Translations under genes and position numbers: made by a program
Notes under the pieces: model-generated
Databases searched by the model: none
What the model was told of the DNA's origin: nothing
Seen by the model: only the letters and a program-made list of their open reading frames with translations
Shown here: positions 33,139-41,986 of the stretch, piece after piece
Layout: each line of letters begins with the position of its first letter
Numbering within the stretch: position 1 is the first letter of the stretch
Assembly: GCA_002371675.1 (NCBI GenBank)
Contig: DFGE01000015.1
Span: 87,702 to 151,701 of the forward strand
Source of the DNA: Clostridiales bacterium UBA3758
GTDB lineage: Bacteria > Bacillota > Clostridia > Oscillospirales > Oscillospiraceae
Direction of reading: 5' to 3'
DNA: 64,000 nucleotides

Positions 33139-33167
33139 TTGACGAACAGGAGAAATTGGGGTATTAT
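33139..33167 (+). promoter_or_regulatory. Promoter of the zinc-ribbon protein gene
   Basis: TTGACG (33139-33144), 17 bp, TATTAT (33162-33167). Confidence 0.7.
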
Positions 33168-33218
33168 TTATCTGTATCAGTCTCGGCATCACTATTCCTT
33201 TAGAACGGAGGAACCAGT

Positions 33219-33884
33219 ATGAGTATTATACCCGAAGTAGAATGCTACCGCTGCGGCGAGCATTATTCCGCTCTGCGCAGCCGCTGCCCCAACTGCGGCA
33301 CCCGCCGTGTGACCCAGTCCGGCCGCACGCCCGCCGCCACTCCTGCCACCGTGAAGGGAACTCCCGCCAGCGATCGCGCGGAGACCAATACCAAATGGCA
33401 GATGATTTTTGGCCTGATTCTGGTCGCGGCCGTTATCCTGGCTGTGATTATCATGGTTTCCACCGGCCTCAAGGGCCTGGACGGGAATGAAGCGGGTACA
33501 TCCTCCCGCGTCACGCCGGCTCCCCCCGAGGAGACGGTGATCGCGTCGATCCCCACCGTCGAAACGCCTCCCACGCCGAGCCCCACGCCCACCCCGAAGC
33601 CGGACGCCGTCAAGGTCTATTTCTTTGAGAAGGAACTGACCGAGTTCACGCTGGCTCCGTCCGAGACCGTCAAGCTGAAGGCGCAGGCCGTCCCCGCGGG
33701 TGATTTTGCCGGCGCGCGCTTCAAGTGGACTGTCAGTGACGACAGCGTCGTCCAGCTCAACGTGAGCGACGATACCACCGAGTGCAGCTGCACCTGGCTC
33801 AAGCACCAGCCCGGCGGCGTTACGCTGACCGTCGAGTGCAACGGCGTCACCGCCGAGATCCACATCTACACCAGAAACAGCTGA
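33219..33884 (+). CDS. Zinc-ribbon membrane protein with Ig-like extracellular domain
   Basis: 221 aa. N-terminal cytoplasmic zinc ribbon (CYRCGEHY...CPNCGTR, residues 9-28), a linker, one transmembrane helix at about 61-82 (MIFGLILVAAVILAVIIM), a Pro/Thr-rich stalk (TPPTPSPTPTPKP), then a ~90-residue beta-rich domain like bacterial Ig-like (BIG2) folds. This layout recurs in clostridial surface proteins of unknown function. CGGAGGAA precedes the ATG. Confidence 0.8.
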   Translation: MSIIPEVECYRCGEHYSALRSRCPNCGTRRVTQSGRTPAATPATVKGTPASDRAETNTKWQMIFGLILVAAVILAVIIMVSTGLKGLDGNEAGTSSRVTPAPPEETVIASIPTVETPPTPSPTPTPKPDAVKVYFFEKELTEFTLAPSETVKLKAQAVPAGDFAGARFKWTVSDDSVVQLNVSDDTTECSCTWLKHQPGGVTLTVECNGVTAEIHIYTRNS

Positions 33885-33899
33885 ACGTAAACAGCACAG

Positions 33900-33933
33900 A
33901 AAAAATCCACCGGAGCGATCCGGTGGATTTTTT
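33900..33933. terminator. Bidirectional terminator, zinc-ribbon gene / FRG gene
   Basis: A perfect 14 bp stem AAAAAATCCACCGG/CCGGTGGATTTTTT with a 6 nt loop. Confidence 0.88.
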
Positions 33934-33943
33934 GCATATTCTG

Positions 33944-34765
33944 TCAGACCTGTCCTTCCGGACGGTCCTTGACGTAATAGTGCCGCCCGATCCAGGCGGA
34001 AAGGCCGTCGAGCCCGGGGTAGACGATGCGCTCGCTCATGTTGAGCTCGTCGAGCATGTCACGCACGCGCCAGCGGAGCTTCCGGTCGATCACGTATTTG
34101 ACGGTGTTCGAGGTGTTCTCCTCCAGGAAGGTCTCCACATTGTCCATTCCCGTCGGCACGACGGCGAAATGCGCGTACTGGGTGATGATGCGCGATCCCA
34201 GGGAGGGCGGCTCGAGCAGCGCCATGGCGTGCCCGCCCATGTCCCGGTCGTACTCCGAGAGGCTGTCGGTCACCTGGCGAAGCAGCTCCACCGTGAACAC
34301 CTCCGCCTGCGCCTTTTCCAGCGTCTCCCGGTACGCCTGCGGCAGCAGGGCGTGCACCTCCTTGATGTCGATGCGCCAGACCATACAGTCGTGCGCGTCC
34401 ATCAGGGCGAGGTTGTCCTCCGATACGGCGAAGTGCAGCGCCACAAGGGCGGAGCGCGACCAATCGAGCAGACGGGTGGGCAGACCGTGATGCTGGCCGA
34501 GGATCATCTGCCGCCAGATGGAGTGGGAGATCTCCGGATCCTCCGCCTCGGCGTACTTGGCGAAGTTCTTGAGGATGGCGGGCTCGAGGCGCTGCTGCAG
34601 ATCCTTACAGTTGCGCCGCAGGCTCGTGACCATGCGGAAGGAGCTGTTGGCCATGCCGCGGTAGAGATAGGGGCTGCGGTTGCGCAGCAGATCCGGGCGG
34701 TATTCCTGCTCGGTGAGCAGCGGCGTGAGCTGCTCGAGCGTTTCAATGCGGACGTTGCGGATCAT
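33944..34765 (-). CDS. FRG-domain protein
   Basis: 273 aa soluble protein with an FRG domain: SPYLYRGMANSSFRMVTSL (family name motif region), the central ILGQHHGLPTRLLDWSRSALVALHFAV and a C-terminal VIDRKLRWRVRDML. The family occurs in bacteria and phages, sometimes in defence loci, and its biochemical role is not established. The ATG at 34765 overlaps the stop of the MATE gene (ATGA), with GGAGGG upstream, so the two proteins are translationally coupled. I see no toxin-antitoxin or defence partner. Confidence 0.83.
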   Translation of the reverse strand: MIRNVRIETLEQLTPLLTEQEYRPDLLRNRSPYLYRGMANSSFRMVTSLRRNCKDLQQRLEPAILKNFAKYAEAEDPEISHSIWRQMILGQHHGLPTRLLDWSRSALVALHFAVSEDNLALMDAHDCMVWRIDIKEVHALLPQAYRETLEKAQAEVFTVELLRQVTDSLSEYDRDMGGHAMALLEPPSLGSRIITQYAHFAVVPTGMDNVETFLEENTSNTVKYVIDRKLRWRVRDMLDELNMSERIVYPGLDGLSAWIGRHYYVKDRPEGQV

Positions 34766-36144
34766 GCGTTTTGTCCCTCCTCCATTACAATTTCCATATG
34801 CTTCAGCGCGCCGCGCAGAAACAGCGCGCTCGCCAGCAGGCTCATTCCCTCGGCAATGGGGAAGGCCCACCAGACGTTGTTGATCTCTCCGGTTTGGCTC
34901 AGCAGCCAGGCGGCCGGGAGCAGCACCACGAGCTGCCGCAGCGCCGAGACGGCGAGGGAGGCGACGCTCCGGTCAAGCGCCTGACAGGCCGAGCCTGCCA
35001 CGATGCAGAAGCCTGCGAACAGGAACGAGAGGCTGATGCGCCTGAGCGCCGGGACGCCGATCGCCAGCATGGCCTCTGAGGGGCTGAAGACCCCCAGCAG
35101 CAGCTGCGGAATCAGCTGCATCGAGAGAACGCCCAGCAGCATGAAGGCGCTCGCGTAGAGCACGCCGTAGCGCAGCGTGCGGTAGATGCGCTCCTTCTTG
35201 CGCGCGCCGTAGTTGTAGCCGACGATGGGGATGAGACCGTTGTTGATGCCGAAGACCGGCATGAAGAAAAAGCTGTTGAGCTTGAAGTAGGCGCCGTATA
35301 CCGCCACAGCCGTGGAGGTAAAGCCGATGAGGATGCGGTTCATGAAGTAGTTTGTAACAGAACTGATGCCCATCATGAGGATCGAGGGGAAGCCGATGCG
35401 GTAGATACCGCCGATGATGCGCCCGCGCGGGCGGATATCCTGCGTGCGCAGCGGCAGCTCCCGGTTCTGCCTCAGCTGAAACAGCAGACCCGACCCCGCG
35501 CCGAGCGCCTGCCCGATCACTGTGGCGAGCGCCGCGCCGGCCGTGCCCATCGCCGGGAGACCGCACCAGCCGAAGATGAAGAAGGGGTCGAGCACGATGT
35601 TGCTCAGCGCGCCGATCATCTGCGTCCACATGGAGAGCTTCGTGCGGCCGGTGGACTGCAGCAGACGCTCCATGCAGATCTCCAGATAAAGGAAGAAGGA
35701 GCCGATGGTCACGATCCGCAGATAGGACAGGCCGTGGGCGCGGATGGAGGCGTCCTGCGTCTGTGAGAAGATAAAGGTCTCCGCCGAGAAAATGCCGAAG
35801 AGCGCCACCAGCAGCCAGCAGCACAGCGAGAGGAATACAGCCGTCCCCGCCACGCGCCCGGCCTCCTGCGTGTCGCGCCGCCCGAGCGCGCGGGAGACCA
35901 GCGTGCTCACGCCGACGCCCGTGCCCGTGCCGAGGCCGATCATGATGTTCTGCGCCGGAAAGGCCAGCGACAGCGCCGACAGACAGTCCTCCGACACCAT
36001 TGCCACATACACGCTGTCCACCACGTTGTACAGCGCCTGCACCAGCATCGAGAGCATCATCGGCACCGCGAGCGTCAGCAGGAGCTTTCCCTCGGGCATC
36101 TCACCCATCAGGCGGGAATCCATTTTTCGTTTCATATTTGCCAT
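34762..36144 (-). CDS. MATE-family efflux transporter
   Basis: 460 aa inner-membrane multidrug/metabolite exporter (Na+ or H+ antiport) with about twelve hydrophobic helices arranged as two similar halves. The N-terminal PEGKLLLTLAVPMMLSMLVQALYNVVDSVYV and the MGTAGAALATVIGQ stretch are typical. The substrate cannot be deduced. The start is the ATG at 36144 (a GTG one codon upstream is also possible), with a weak AGAGAGA site. It is the first gene of a two-gene operon with the FRG protein. Confidence 0.9.
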   Translation of the reverse strand: MANMKRKMDSRLMGEMPEGKLLLTLAVPMMLSMLVQALYNVVDSVYVAMVSEDCLSALSLAFPAQNIMIGLGTGTGVGVSTLVSRALGRRDTQEAGRVAGTAVFLSLCCWLLVALFGIFSAETFIFSQTQDASIRAHGLSYLRIVTIGSFFLYLEICMERLLQSTGRTKLSMWTQMIGALSNIVLDPFFIFGWCGLPAMGTAGAALATVIGQALGAGSGLLFQLRQNRELPLRTQDIRPRGRIIGGIYRIGFPSILMMGISSVTNYFMNRILIGFTSTAVAVYGAYFKLNSFFFMPVFGINNGLIPIVGYNYGARKKERIYRTLRYGVLYASAFMLLGVLSMQLIPQLLLGVFSPSEAMLAIGVPALRRISLSFLFAGFCIVAGSACQALDRSVASLAVSALRQLVVLLPAAWLLSQTGEINNVWWAFPIAEGMSLLASALFLRGALKHMEIVMEEGQNA

Positions 36145-36176
36145 CACAGTTCTCTCTCTTTTGCGTTTTTCGCGTC

Positions 36177-36205
36177 ATTATACAGCATGCTGCCCGTTCC
36201 TTCAA
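36177..36205 (-). promoter_or_regulatory. Promoter of the MATE/FRG operon
   Basis: Minus strand TTGAAG (36200-36205), 17 bp, TATAAT (36177-36182). Divergent, with the neighbouring promoter about 20 bp away. Confidence 0.75.
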
Positions 36206-36223
36206 GCGCAAAGCACAATTTTA

Positions 36224-36252
36224 TTGCGTTCGGACACGGTTTGAGCTATACT
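36224..36252 (+). promoter_or_regulatory. Promoter of the thioesterase/M42 operon
   Basis: TTGCGT (36224-36229), 17 bp, TATACT (36247-36252). Confidence 0.7.
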
Positions 36253-36282
36253 TTCCGTGACAGAACGACAGGAGGAAAGCCC

Positions 36283-36690
36283 ATGGAGAACATTCCGGAA
36301 TACCTGGAAAATGCCCGCGCGCGCCTCGGCGCCTTCAATCAGCTTATCGGCCTGGAGGTCGACGAGGCGGGAGAGGGCTTCTGCCGCAGCTCCTGCCCGA
36401 TCGAGGAAAAGCTGCTGAATCCGCGGGGCTCCGTGCACGGCGGAGCGCTCGCCACGGTGCTCGACACCACGGCAGGGCTCGCTGCCATTATGAGCTCCCC
36501 GGCGCAGCGCTCCGTGGTCACCCAGTCCGCGGATATCCATTATCTCCGCCCCGTGACGGGCGGCAGGATGTTCTGCCGGGCCGAGACCGTGAAGGCCGGG
36601 CGGCACACGGGGCTTGTCCAGGCGGAGATCCGCACCGAGGACGGGACCCTGGCCGTCACCGCCAGCTTTGAAATCTTTTTTGTAGACTGA
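36283..36690 (+). CDS. PaaI-type hotdog-fold thioesterase
   Basis: 135 aa acyl-CoA thioesterase-like protein of the PaaI/YdiI branch. Signature PRGSVHGGALATVLDTTAGLAA includes the HGG motif; VTQSADIHYLRPV forms the second half of the fold. Substrate unknown, perhaps aryl- or short acyl-CoA. AGGAGGAAA fixes the ATG. It lies 18 bp ahead of an M42 peptidase gene. Confidence 0.88.
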   Translation: MENIPEYLENARARLGAFNQLIGLEVDEAGEGFCRSSCPIEEKLLNPRGSVHGGALATVLDTTAGLAAIMSSPAQRSVVTQSADIHYLRPVTGGRMFCRAETVKAGRHTGLVQAEIRTEDGTLAVTASFEIFFVD

Positions 36691-36708
36691 ACAGAAGGAG
36701 AACATTGC

Positions 36709-37743
36709 ATGAAAGCCTTTGACGAACGCTATTGCCTTGATACCTTCCAAAAGCTCCTCGCCGTGGACAGCACCACCGGCCAGTATGAGCAGATCCAGGA
36801 GCTGCTCTGCTCGATGCTCGATGAGCTGGGCTTCCCCTATACCCTCACCCACAAGGGCGGTGTGATCGCCGAGCTCGGCGGAGAGGGGAACCCCCTCGCC
36901 GTCACCGCGCATCTGGATGACATCGGCCTCATGCTGCGCCATGTGAACGCCGACGGCACGCTGAACGTCTGCCCGGTCGGCGGACTCTACCCCTTCTACT
37001 GCGTGACCGAGAACGTCCGCATTTACACGCGCGGAGGCAAGGTCTTTACCGGCTGCATCTGCCGCACGCCGAACTCCATCCATGTGACGGAGGAGGAGCT
37101 GCGCAATGTCCTGCCCGATTTCCGCAGCAACGTCTGCGTCGTGCTCGATGAGGACGTCCATTCCGCAGCCGACGTGCGCGCCCTCGGCATCGAGACCGGG
37201 GACATGATCGCCCTTGAGCCCCGCTGCACGGTCTCCAACGGCTATATCAAATCCCGTTTCGTGGACGACAAGGCCTGCGCCGCCGTGCTGCTGACGGTCA
37301 TGAAAGCCATCCGGGACGAGAAGCTCGTTCTGCCCCGCAAGGTTTACTTCTACTTCGCCATGTACGAGGAGATCGGCCACGGCACCGTGGTGCTCCCCGA
37401 GGATGTGAAGGACATGCTGGCAGTGGACATCGCGCCCACCGGCCCGGATCAGAACTCCGACGAGCGCAAGGTCTCCATCTTCGCCAAGGATTCGCGCTTC
37501 CCCTACCACTGGGGCCTGACGAACGAGCTGCGCGAGGCGGCCATCCGCGCGAAGGCAGACTATGTGATGGACATTTTCACGCCCCATTACGGCACGGACT
37601 GCGACCCCGTCGTTGTCGCGGGCTACGATGTGCGGCACGCGGCCATTGGCCCCGGCACAGCCAACAGCCACGGCTACGAGCGCACGCATATCGACGGCCT
37701 GCGCAATACCTACGAGCTGCTGATGGCCTACATGCTGGGCTGA
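36709..37743 (+). CDS. M42-family metallo-aminopeptidase
   Basis: 344 aa cytoplasmic zinc or cobalt aminopeptidase of the M42 group (glutamyl aminopeptidase/TET-like). Metal ligands are seen in VTAHLDDIGLM (HxD), KSRFVDDKACAA (bridging Asp), YEEIGHGT (catalytic/metal Glu pair), AVDIAPTGP (Asp) and the C-terminal SHGYERTHIDGL (His). The usual EEVGxRGA reads EEIGHGTV here, as in one M42 subgroup. Hydrolyses small peptides. AAGGAGAA precedes the ATG. Confidence 0.88.
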   Translation: MKAFDERYCLDTFQKLLAVDSTTGQYEQIQELLCSMLDELGFPYTLTHKGGVIAELGGEGNPLAVTAHLDDIGLMLRHVNADGTLNVCPVGGLYPFYCVTENVRIYTRGGKVFTGCICRTPNSIHVTEEELRNVLPDFRSNVCVVLDEDVHSAADVRALGIETGDMIALEPRCTVSNGYIKSRFVDDKACAAVLLTVMKAIRDEKLVLPRKVYFYFAMYEEIGHGTVVLPEDVKDMLAVDIAPTGPDQNSDERKVSIFAKDSRFPYHWGLTNELREAAIRAKADYVMDIFTPHYGTDCDPVVVAGYDVRHAAIGPGTANSHGYERTHIDGLRNTYELLMAYMLG

Positions 37744-37762
37744 GCGGATAAAAGAATCAGCT

Positions 37763-37795
37763 GCCCGGACTTCGACGATCTGTCGAAGTCCGGGC
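37763..37795. terminator. Bidirectional terminator, M42 peptidase / asd
   Basis: A 14 bp perfect stem GCCCGGACTTCGAC/GTCGAAGTCCGGGC with a 5 nt loop and CGCTTTTGT tail. Confidence 0.8.
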
Positions 37796-37811
37796 CGCTT
37801 TTGTATGCTGC

Positions 37812-38813
37812 TTATTCCGTCAGCAGGCGCAGGATCTGCACGGCGTTGGCCGCGGCGCCCTTGCGGATCTGATCGCCGCAGCAGAAGAGACTGAGGCTGT
37901 TCGCGCGTGTGTAATCCCTGCGGATGCGCCCGACCCAGACGGGGTCGCCGCCCGTGGTGTCGAGCGGAGTGGGCCAGTCGCGCCCCGCCTCGTCCAGCGC
38001 GAGCCGCACGCCCGGGAAGCTGCGGATGGCGGCGCGCGCCTCCTCGGGGCTCACCTCATCCGCCGTCTCCACCGTGAGGGCGATGGCGTGACTGCGCAGC
38101 ACCGGCACGCGCACACAGCTGCAGTTGACCAGCAGCTCCGGCGCGTGCAGGATGCGCCGCCCCTCGTTTTGCATCTTCATCTCCTCGTCGGTATAGCCGT
38201 TCTCCGTGAGACTGCCGATCATCGGGATGAGGTTCATGGCAATTGGCGCGGGGAAGACGCGCGGCTCAGCGCTCTCGCCCTCCGCGTGCGCCCTCAGCTC
38301 GCGCTCCAGCTCCTCCAGTCCGGCCTGCCCCGCGCCGGATACCGCCTGATAGGTGCAGGCGCTGATGTGCCGGATGGGGGAGAGACGCGCGATCGGCGCG
38401 CAGGCCATGAGCGCGATGACGGTCGAGCAGTTGGGATTGGCGATCACGCCCCGGTGCCCGAAGGCGTCCGCACCGTTGATCTCCGGTACCACCAGCGGCA
38501 CCTCCGGTTCGAGCCGGAAGGCGGAGCTGTTGTCGATGTATATGGCGCCGGCGGCGCGGATCATCGGCGCGAAATGGCGCGATTGCTCCGCCTCCACCGC
38601 GCCGAGCACGAAGTCGAGCCCGCGGAAGGCCTCCTCCGTCGCCTCCCGCACGGGGAGGAGCGCGCCGCGGAAGGGGATCTGCGTCCCCGCGCTGCGCCGG
38701 CTCGCCAGCGGCCGCAGCTCCCGGATCGGCAGCTCATATTCCTCCAGCAGACGGATCATCTCTCGGCCGACCGCTCCGGTCGCGCCGAGCAACCCGATCG
38801 AATTCAAGTTCAT
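37812..38813 (-). CDS. asd: Aspartate-semialdehyde dehydrogenase
   Basis: NADPH-dependent reduction of aspartyl-4-phosphate to aspartate semialdehyde, the branch point for lysine/DAP, threonine and methionine. 333 aa. LLGATGAVGREMIRLL binds the cofactor. Cys129 (ANPNCST) is the acylated nucleophile and His242 (LRSHAIALTVE) the acid/base. Monocistronic; AGAAGGAGG precedes the ATG. It supplies the substrate of DapA (about 22 kb). Confidence 0.95.
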   Translation of the reverse strand: MNLNSIGLLGATGAVGREMIRLLEEYELPIRELRPLASRRSAGTQIPFRGALLPVREATEEAFRGLDFVLGAVEAEQSRHFAPMIRAAGAIYIDNSSAFRLEPEVPLVVPEINGADAFGHRGVIANPNCSTVIALMACAPIARLSPIRHISACTYQAVSGAGQAGLEELERELRAHAEGESAEPRVFPAPIAMNLIPMIGSLTENGYTDEEMKMQNEGRRILHAPELLVNCSCVRVPVLRSHAIALTVETADEVSPEEARAAIRSFPGVRLALDEAGRDWPTPLDTTGGDPVWVGRIRRDYTRANSLSLFCCGDQIRKGAAANAVQILRLLTE

Positions 38814-38858
38814 GCGATCCCTCCTTCTTATTTATCCTATGCAGAGACGGATTGCGTG

Positions 38859-38887
38859 TTGAAAAAAACAAAGGATTGCGTTAGAAT
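38859..38887 (+). promoter_or_regulatory. Promoter of ilvA-ridA
   Basis: TTGAAA (38859-38864), 17 bp, TAGAAT (38882-38887). Confidence 0.65.
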
Positions 38888-38911
38888 GAGAGGCAGGAAG
38901 GAGGTCTTTCA

Positions 38912-40120
38912 ATGGAAATTCAACTTAAAGACCTGGAAGCGGCCGCAGAACGGCTGAAGCCCATTTTGCATCATACCGAGCTTGACCTGTCCTCAACCTT
39001 CTCCGCCATGACCGGCGGCACCATCTACCTCAAATACGAGAACCGGCAGAAGACCGGCTCCTTCAAGATCCGCGGCGCGAGCAACAAGATCGCCACGCTC
39101 ATCGAGCAGGGCAAAAACTGCCCGGTCGTGGCCTCGTCCGCCGGCAACCACGCGCAGGGTGTGGCCTATGCGGCAAAGAAATTCGGCATCCCCGCGACCA
39201 TCGTGATGCCCAAGGCCGCCCCCATCGCCAAGGTGCAGGCCACCGAGGGCTACGGCGCGAAGGTCGTCCTGGCGGGGGACTGCTATGACGACGCCTACGC
39301 CGAGGCGCGGCGCATCTGCGAGGAGGAGGGCGCGGAGTTCCTCCATCCTTATAACGACCCGGATGTGATCGCCGGCCAGGGCACGCTCGGCCTGGAGATC
39401 CTCTCCGACCTGCCCTATGTGGACATCATCATCGTCCCGGCGGGCGGCGGCGGGCTGCTCGCGGGCGTGGCCTCCGCGGTGAAGCTCATCAATCCCCGCG
39501 TGAAGGTCTACGGCGTGCAGGCCGAGGGCGCGCCCGCCATCGCCAGGAGCTTCGCGGAAAAGAAGCTCGTCACCACGGACAGCGCCTCTACCATTGCCGA
39601 CGGTATCGCCGTGAAGTTCCCGGGCGATCTGGCCGTGGAGCTCATCAACGAGCACGCCGACGGTGTGGTCACCGTGTCGGACAATGAGATCGCCAACGCC
39701 ATCCTGCTGCTCATTGAGCGCTGCAAGGAGATCGTGGAGCCCGCGGGCGCCACTCCGCTTGCCGCGGTGCTCTCCGGCAAGATCGACGTCAGAGGCAAGC
39801 GCGTGGTCTGCCTCATGTCCGGCGGCAATATCGACGTGAGCTTCGTGTCCAACCTCATTGAGCGCGGCCTGGTGGCCCGCGGACGCCGCCTGAGATTCAG
39901 CGCCACGCTCATTGACCGCCCGGGCTCCCTCGTGCACATGCTCAACGCCATCTCCGGCGCGGGTGCGAACATCCTCTCCGTCGAGCATGACAAGATCAGC
40001 GCCCGTCTCGGCCCGAACGAGACCGCCGTGCATGTGGTCTGCGAGGTCGGCGGCAAAGAGCACGCCGAGACCGTCATCCAAAAGCTGGCAGAATCCGGCA
40101 TCATCGCTGAACAGGAATAA
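38912..40120 (+). CDS. ilvA: Threonine ammonia-lyase with C-terminal ACT domain
   Basis: PLP enzyme deaminating threonine to 2-oxobutanoate, 402 aa. Lys52 (GSFKIRGASNK) holds the PLP; the tetraglycine phosphate loop is PAGGGGLLAG, about residues 174-183. A single ACT-like regulatory domain fills about residues 325-402 (RFSATLIDRPGSLVHMLNAI). That length fits the TdcB/IlvA-short type with one ACT domain, so either catabolic or isoleucine-biosynthetic use is possible. AGGAAGGAGG precedes the ATG. ridA follows after 24 bp. Confidence 0.93.
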   Translation: MEIQLKDLEAAAERLKPILHHTELDLSSTFSAMTGGTIYLKYENRQKTGSFKIRGASNKIATLIEQGKNCPVVASSAGNHAQGVAYAAKKFGIPATIVMPKAAPIAKVQATEGYGAKVVLAGDCYDDAYAEARRICEEEGAEFLHPYNDPDVIAGQGTLGLEILSDLPYVDIIIVPAGGGGLLAGVASAVKLINPRVKVYGVQAEGAPAIARSFAEKKLVTTDSASTIADGIAVKFPGDLAVELINEHADGVVTVSDNEIANAILLLIERCKEIVEPAGATPLAAVLSGKIDVRGKRVVCLMSGGNIDVSFVSNLIERGLVARGRRLRFSATLIDRPGSLVHMLNAISGAGANILSVEHDKISARLGPNETAVHVVCEVGGKEHAETVIQKLAESGIIAEQE

Positions 40121-40144
40121 ACGAATAATCAGGAGGGTAATCTC

Positions 40145-40516
40145 ATGAAAATCGTGTCCACCGAAAAAGCGCCGGCCGCTATCGGCCCCTATTCCCAGGC
40201 TGCCATCGTAGGCAATATGGTCTATACCTCCGGCCAGATCCCCATTATCCCCGAGACGGGCGAGCTCGCCGAGGGCCTGGAAGCGCAGGCGCATCAGGTC
40301 TTCAAAAACCTGACCGAGCTGCTCAAGGCCTCCGGAACGGATATCTCCAAGGCCGTCAAGACCACCGTTTTCATCAAACACATGGACGATTTCGCCGCCA
40401 TCAACGCGATCTACGCCCAGTATTTCAGCGAGCCCTTCCCCGCGCGCTCCTGCGTGGAGGTGGCGAAGCTCCCCAAAAACGTGCTGCTCGAGTGCGAGGT
40501 CATAGCCGAGCTTTGA
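40145..40516 (+). CDS. ridA: RidA-family enamine/imine deaminase
   Basis: 123 aa trimeric RidA/YjgF protein that hydrolyses the reactive 2-aminoacrylate/2-aminocrotonate released by PLP dehydratases. IGPYSQAAIVGNMVYTSGQIP, the catalytic Arg in FPARSCVEV and the LLECEVIAEL end are diagnostic. Cotranscription with the threonine dehydratase gene gives a direct substrate link. AGGAGGG precedes the ATG. Confidence 0.95.
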   Translation: MKIVSTEKAPAAIGPYSQAAIVGNMVYTSGQIPIIPETGELAEGLEAQAHQVFKNLTELLKASGTDISKAVKTTVFIKHMDDFAAINAIYAQYFSEPFPARSCVEVAKLPKNVLLECEVIAEL

Positions 40517-40570
40517 TACATGCTTCGGCGCGGAATATCCCGTCCCGCGCGCTTGAATGGGTTAGAACGG

Positions 40571-40609
40571 CAAAAGCCGCAGACTTTTTTGCGAAGTCTG
40601 CGGCTTTTG
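40571..40609. terminator. Terminator after ridA
   Basis: A 16 bp stem CAAAAGCCGCAGACTT/AAGTCTGCGGCTTTTG with T runs on both strands. Confidence 0.82.
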
Positions 40610-40656
40610 GCATACAGGAAAGAATGACGGGGACGGGAGAAGCGCCGCACCGCCGC

Positions 40657-41985
40657 TCAGTGCTCTTTCATCACCAGGCAGCGCTCAATGCCGTAATAGC
40701 GCAGCAGCGCAAGCGCACGCTCGGTAATGCGCTCCCCGCAGCAGACGATCGGCACGGCGGGCGGGCAGCTCACCGTCGGCGCGGCGAGGACGCGGCCGAG
40801 GCAGCGCGCTGTCGGCAGCTCCTCCTGCGGCGCAAACAGCGCCTCGCGCGGCGCGCAGACGATCTCCGGGACTCCAGACACGGGCGGCGCGCTGCGGATC
40901 GGCTCCCGCGCCGGGACGGAGGCCAGCGCCTCCTCCAGCGCGCGGAAGTCGTCTTCGCTGTTCTCCGGCGAGAACATGAAAACGAGGTTGTCGGGATCGG
41001 CAAACTCGCAGACAATGCCCTGCTGCGCGAGCCGCGCCGCGAGCGCGTCGCCCGTCCAGCCCCTTGCCTTCGGGCAGAGGCAGAGCTTCAGCGGCTCGTC
41101 CCCGCGCTGCGGGAAGGGAAGCCGCGCCTTCAGCGCGTCCACGCGCGAGGCCGTCTCGCGGATGCGCGCGGGATAGTCCCCCGCGAGCAGAGCGTTGCAT
41201 GCGTCGAGAGACTGCAGGATCAGATATGAGGGACTTGTGCTGGCAAAGAGCTGCATGGCAGCCTCCGCCCGCGCGGCGAGCGCCGGGACGGAGGCGGCAA
41301 AGTGCAGATAGGCCGCGCCTGTGAGCGCGGGCAGGGTCTTGTGCGCCGAGTCGCAGCAGAGATCGGCCCCCAGATCCAGCGGGTGCCGGGAGGGGGAGAG
41401 AAAGCGCAGATAGGCGCCATGGGCGTTATCCACGAGCAGCAGCGCACCGTGACGGCGGCAGACGGCGGAGATGGCGGGGAGATCCGCGGTGTTCCCCAGA
41501 TAGTCCGGGGAGGTGAGGTAGACGGCGGCGCAGTCCTCTTTGCAGAGCGCGCGCTCCACCTCCTCGGCCGTCACGCGGCAGCGGAGAACGCCGTCATTTT
41601 CCTCGCCGTAAAGCCAGGAAAGCTCGAGATCGAGCAGCCCCGCCGCGAGCACGAAAACCTTGTGGGCGTTTCGCCCGGCGAGGATGCGGGCAGCCTTGCC
41701 CTGCTCCGCGGCATGGCTCTTGACGAGCGCGAGCATCGCGCGGATGCAGAGGGAGGAGCCCTCCGCGGAATAGACCGTGCGCAGCGAGCCGAAGAGCCGC
41801 GCGGCGTTTTCCTCGCTCCGGCGGATGACGCCTTCCGGTGCGTACAGCACGTCCGCCCCGGGGATCTCCGTGATGTCATAGGGCTCGGGGCCGAGCAGCG
41901 CTCTGCCCTTGTGCCCCGGCATGTGCAGCCGCACGGCGTTCTGCGCCGCGTAGTCCCGCACAAAGTCGACGATCGGGGTTTCCAC
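40657..41985 (-). CDS. Orn/Lys/Arg decarboxylase-family PLP enzyme
   Basis: 442 aa fold-type-I PLP protein of the Orn/Lys/Arg decarboxylase major-domain family (short YaaO-like form). RLHMPGHKG at the N-terminus, YSAEGSSLCIRAML and PLP-binding Lys216 in CDSAHKTLPALTGAAYL are clear, with a C-terminal decarboxylase-like segment (PPAVPIVCCGERIT). Substrate could be arginine, lysine or ornithine; many short clostridial members are unassigned. GTG start with GAGGA upstream, one base after the SCIFF maturase stop codon, so it is probably cotranscribed with scfB. Confidence 0.87.
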   Translation of the reverse strand: METPIVDFVRDYAAQNAVRLHMPGHKGRALLGPEPYDITEIPGADVLYAPEGVIRRSEENAARLFGSLRTVYSAEGSSLCIRAMLALVKSHAAEQGKAARILAGRNAHKVFVLAAGLLDLELSWLYGEENDGVLRCRVTAEEVERALCKEDCAAVYLTSPDYLGNTADLPAISAVCRRHGALLLVDNAHGAYLRFLSPSRHPLDLGADLCCDSAHKTLPALTGAAYLHFAASVPALAARAEAAMQLFASTSPSYLILQSLDACNALLAGDYPARIRETASRVDALKARLPFPQRGDEPLKLCLCPKARGWTGDALAARLAQQGIVCEFADPDNLVFMFSPENSEDDFRALEEALASVPAREPIRSAPPVSGVPEIVCAPREALFAPQEELPTARCLGRVLAAPTVSCPPAVPIVCCGERITERALALLRYYGIERCLVMKEH

Positions 41986-41986
41986 T

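Noticed and set aside
33944..34765. Anti-phage defence gene
   Set aside because: FRG domains occur in defence loci, but there is no partner nuclease, NTPase or toxin here, and the gene is coupled to an efflux pump.
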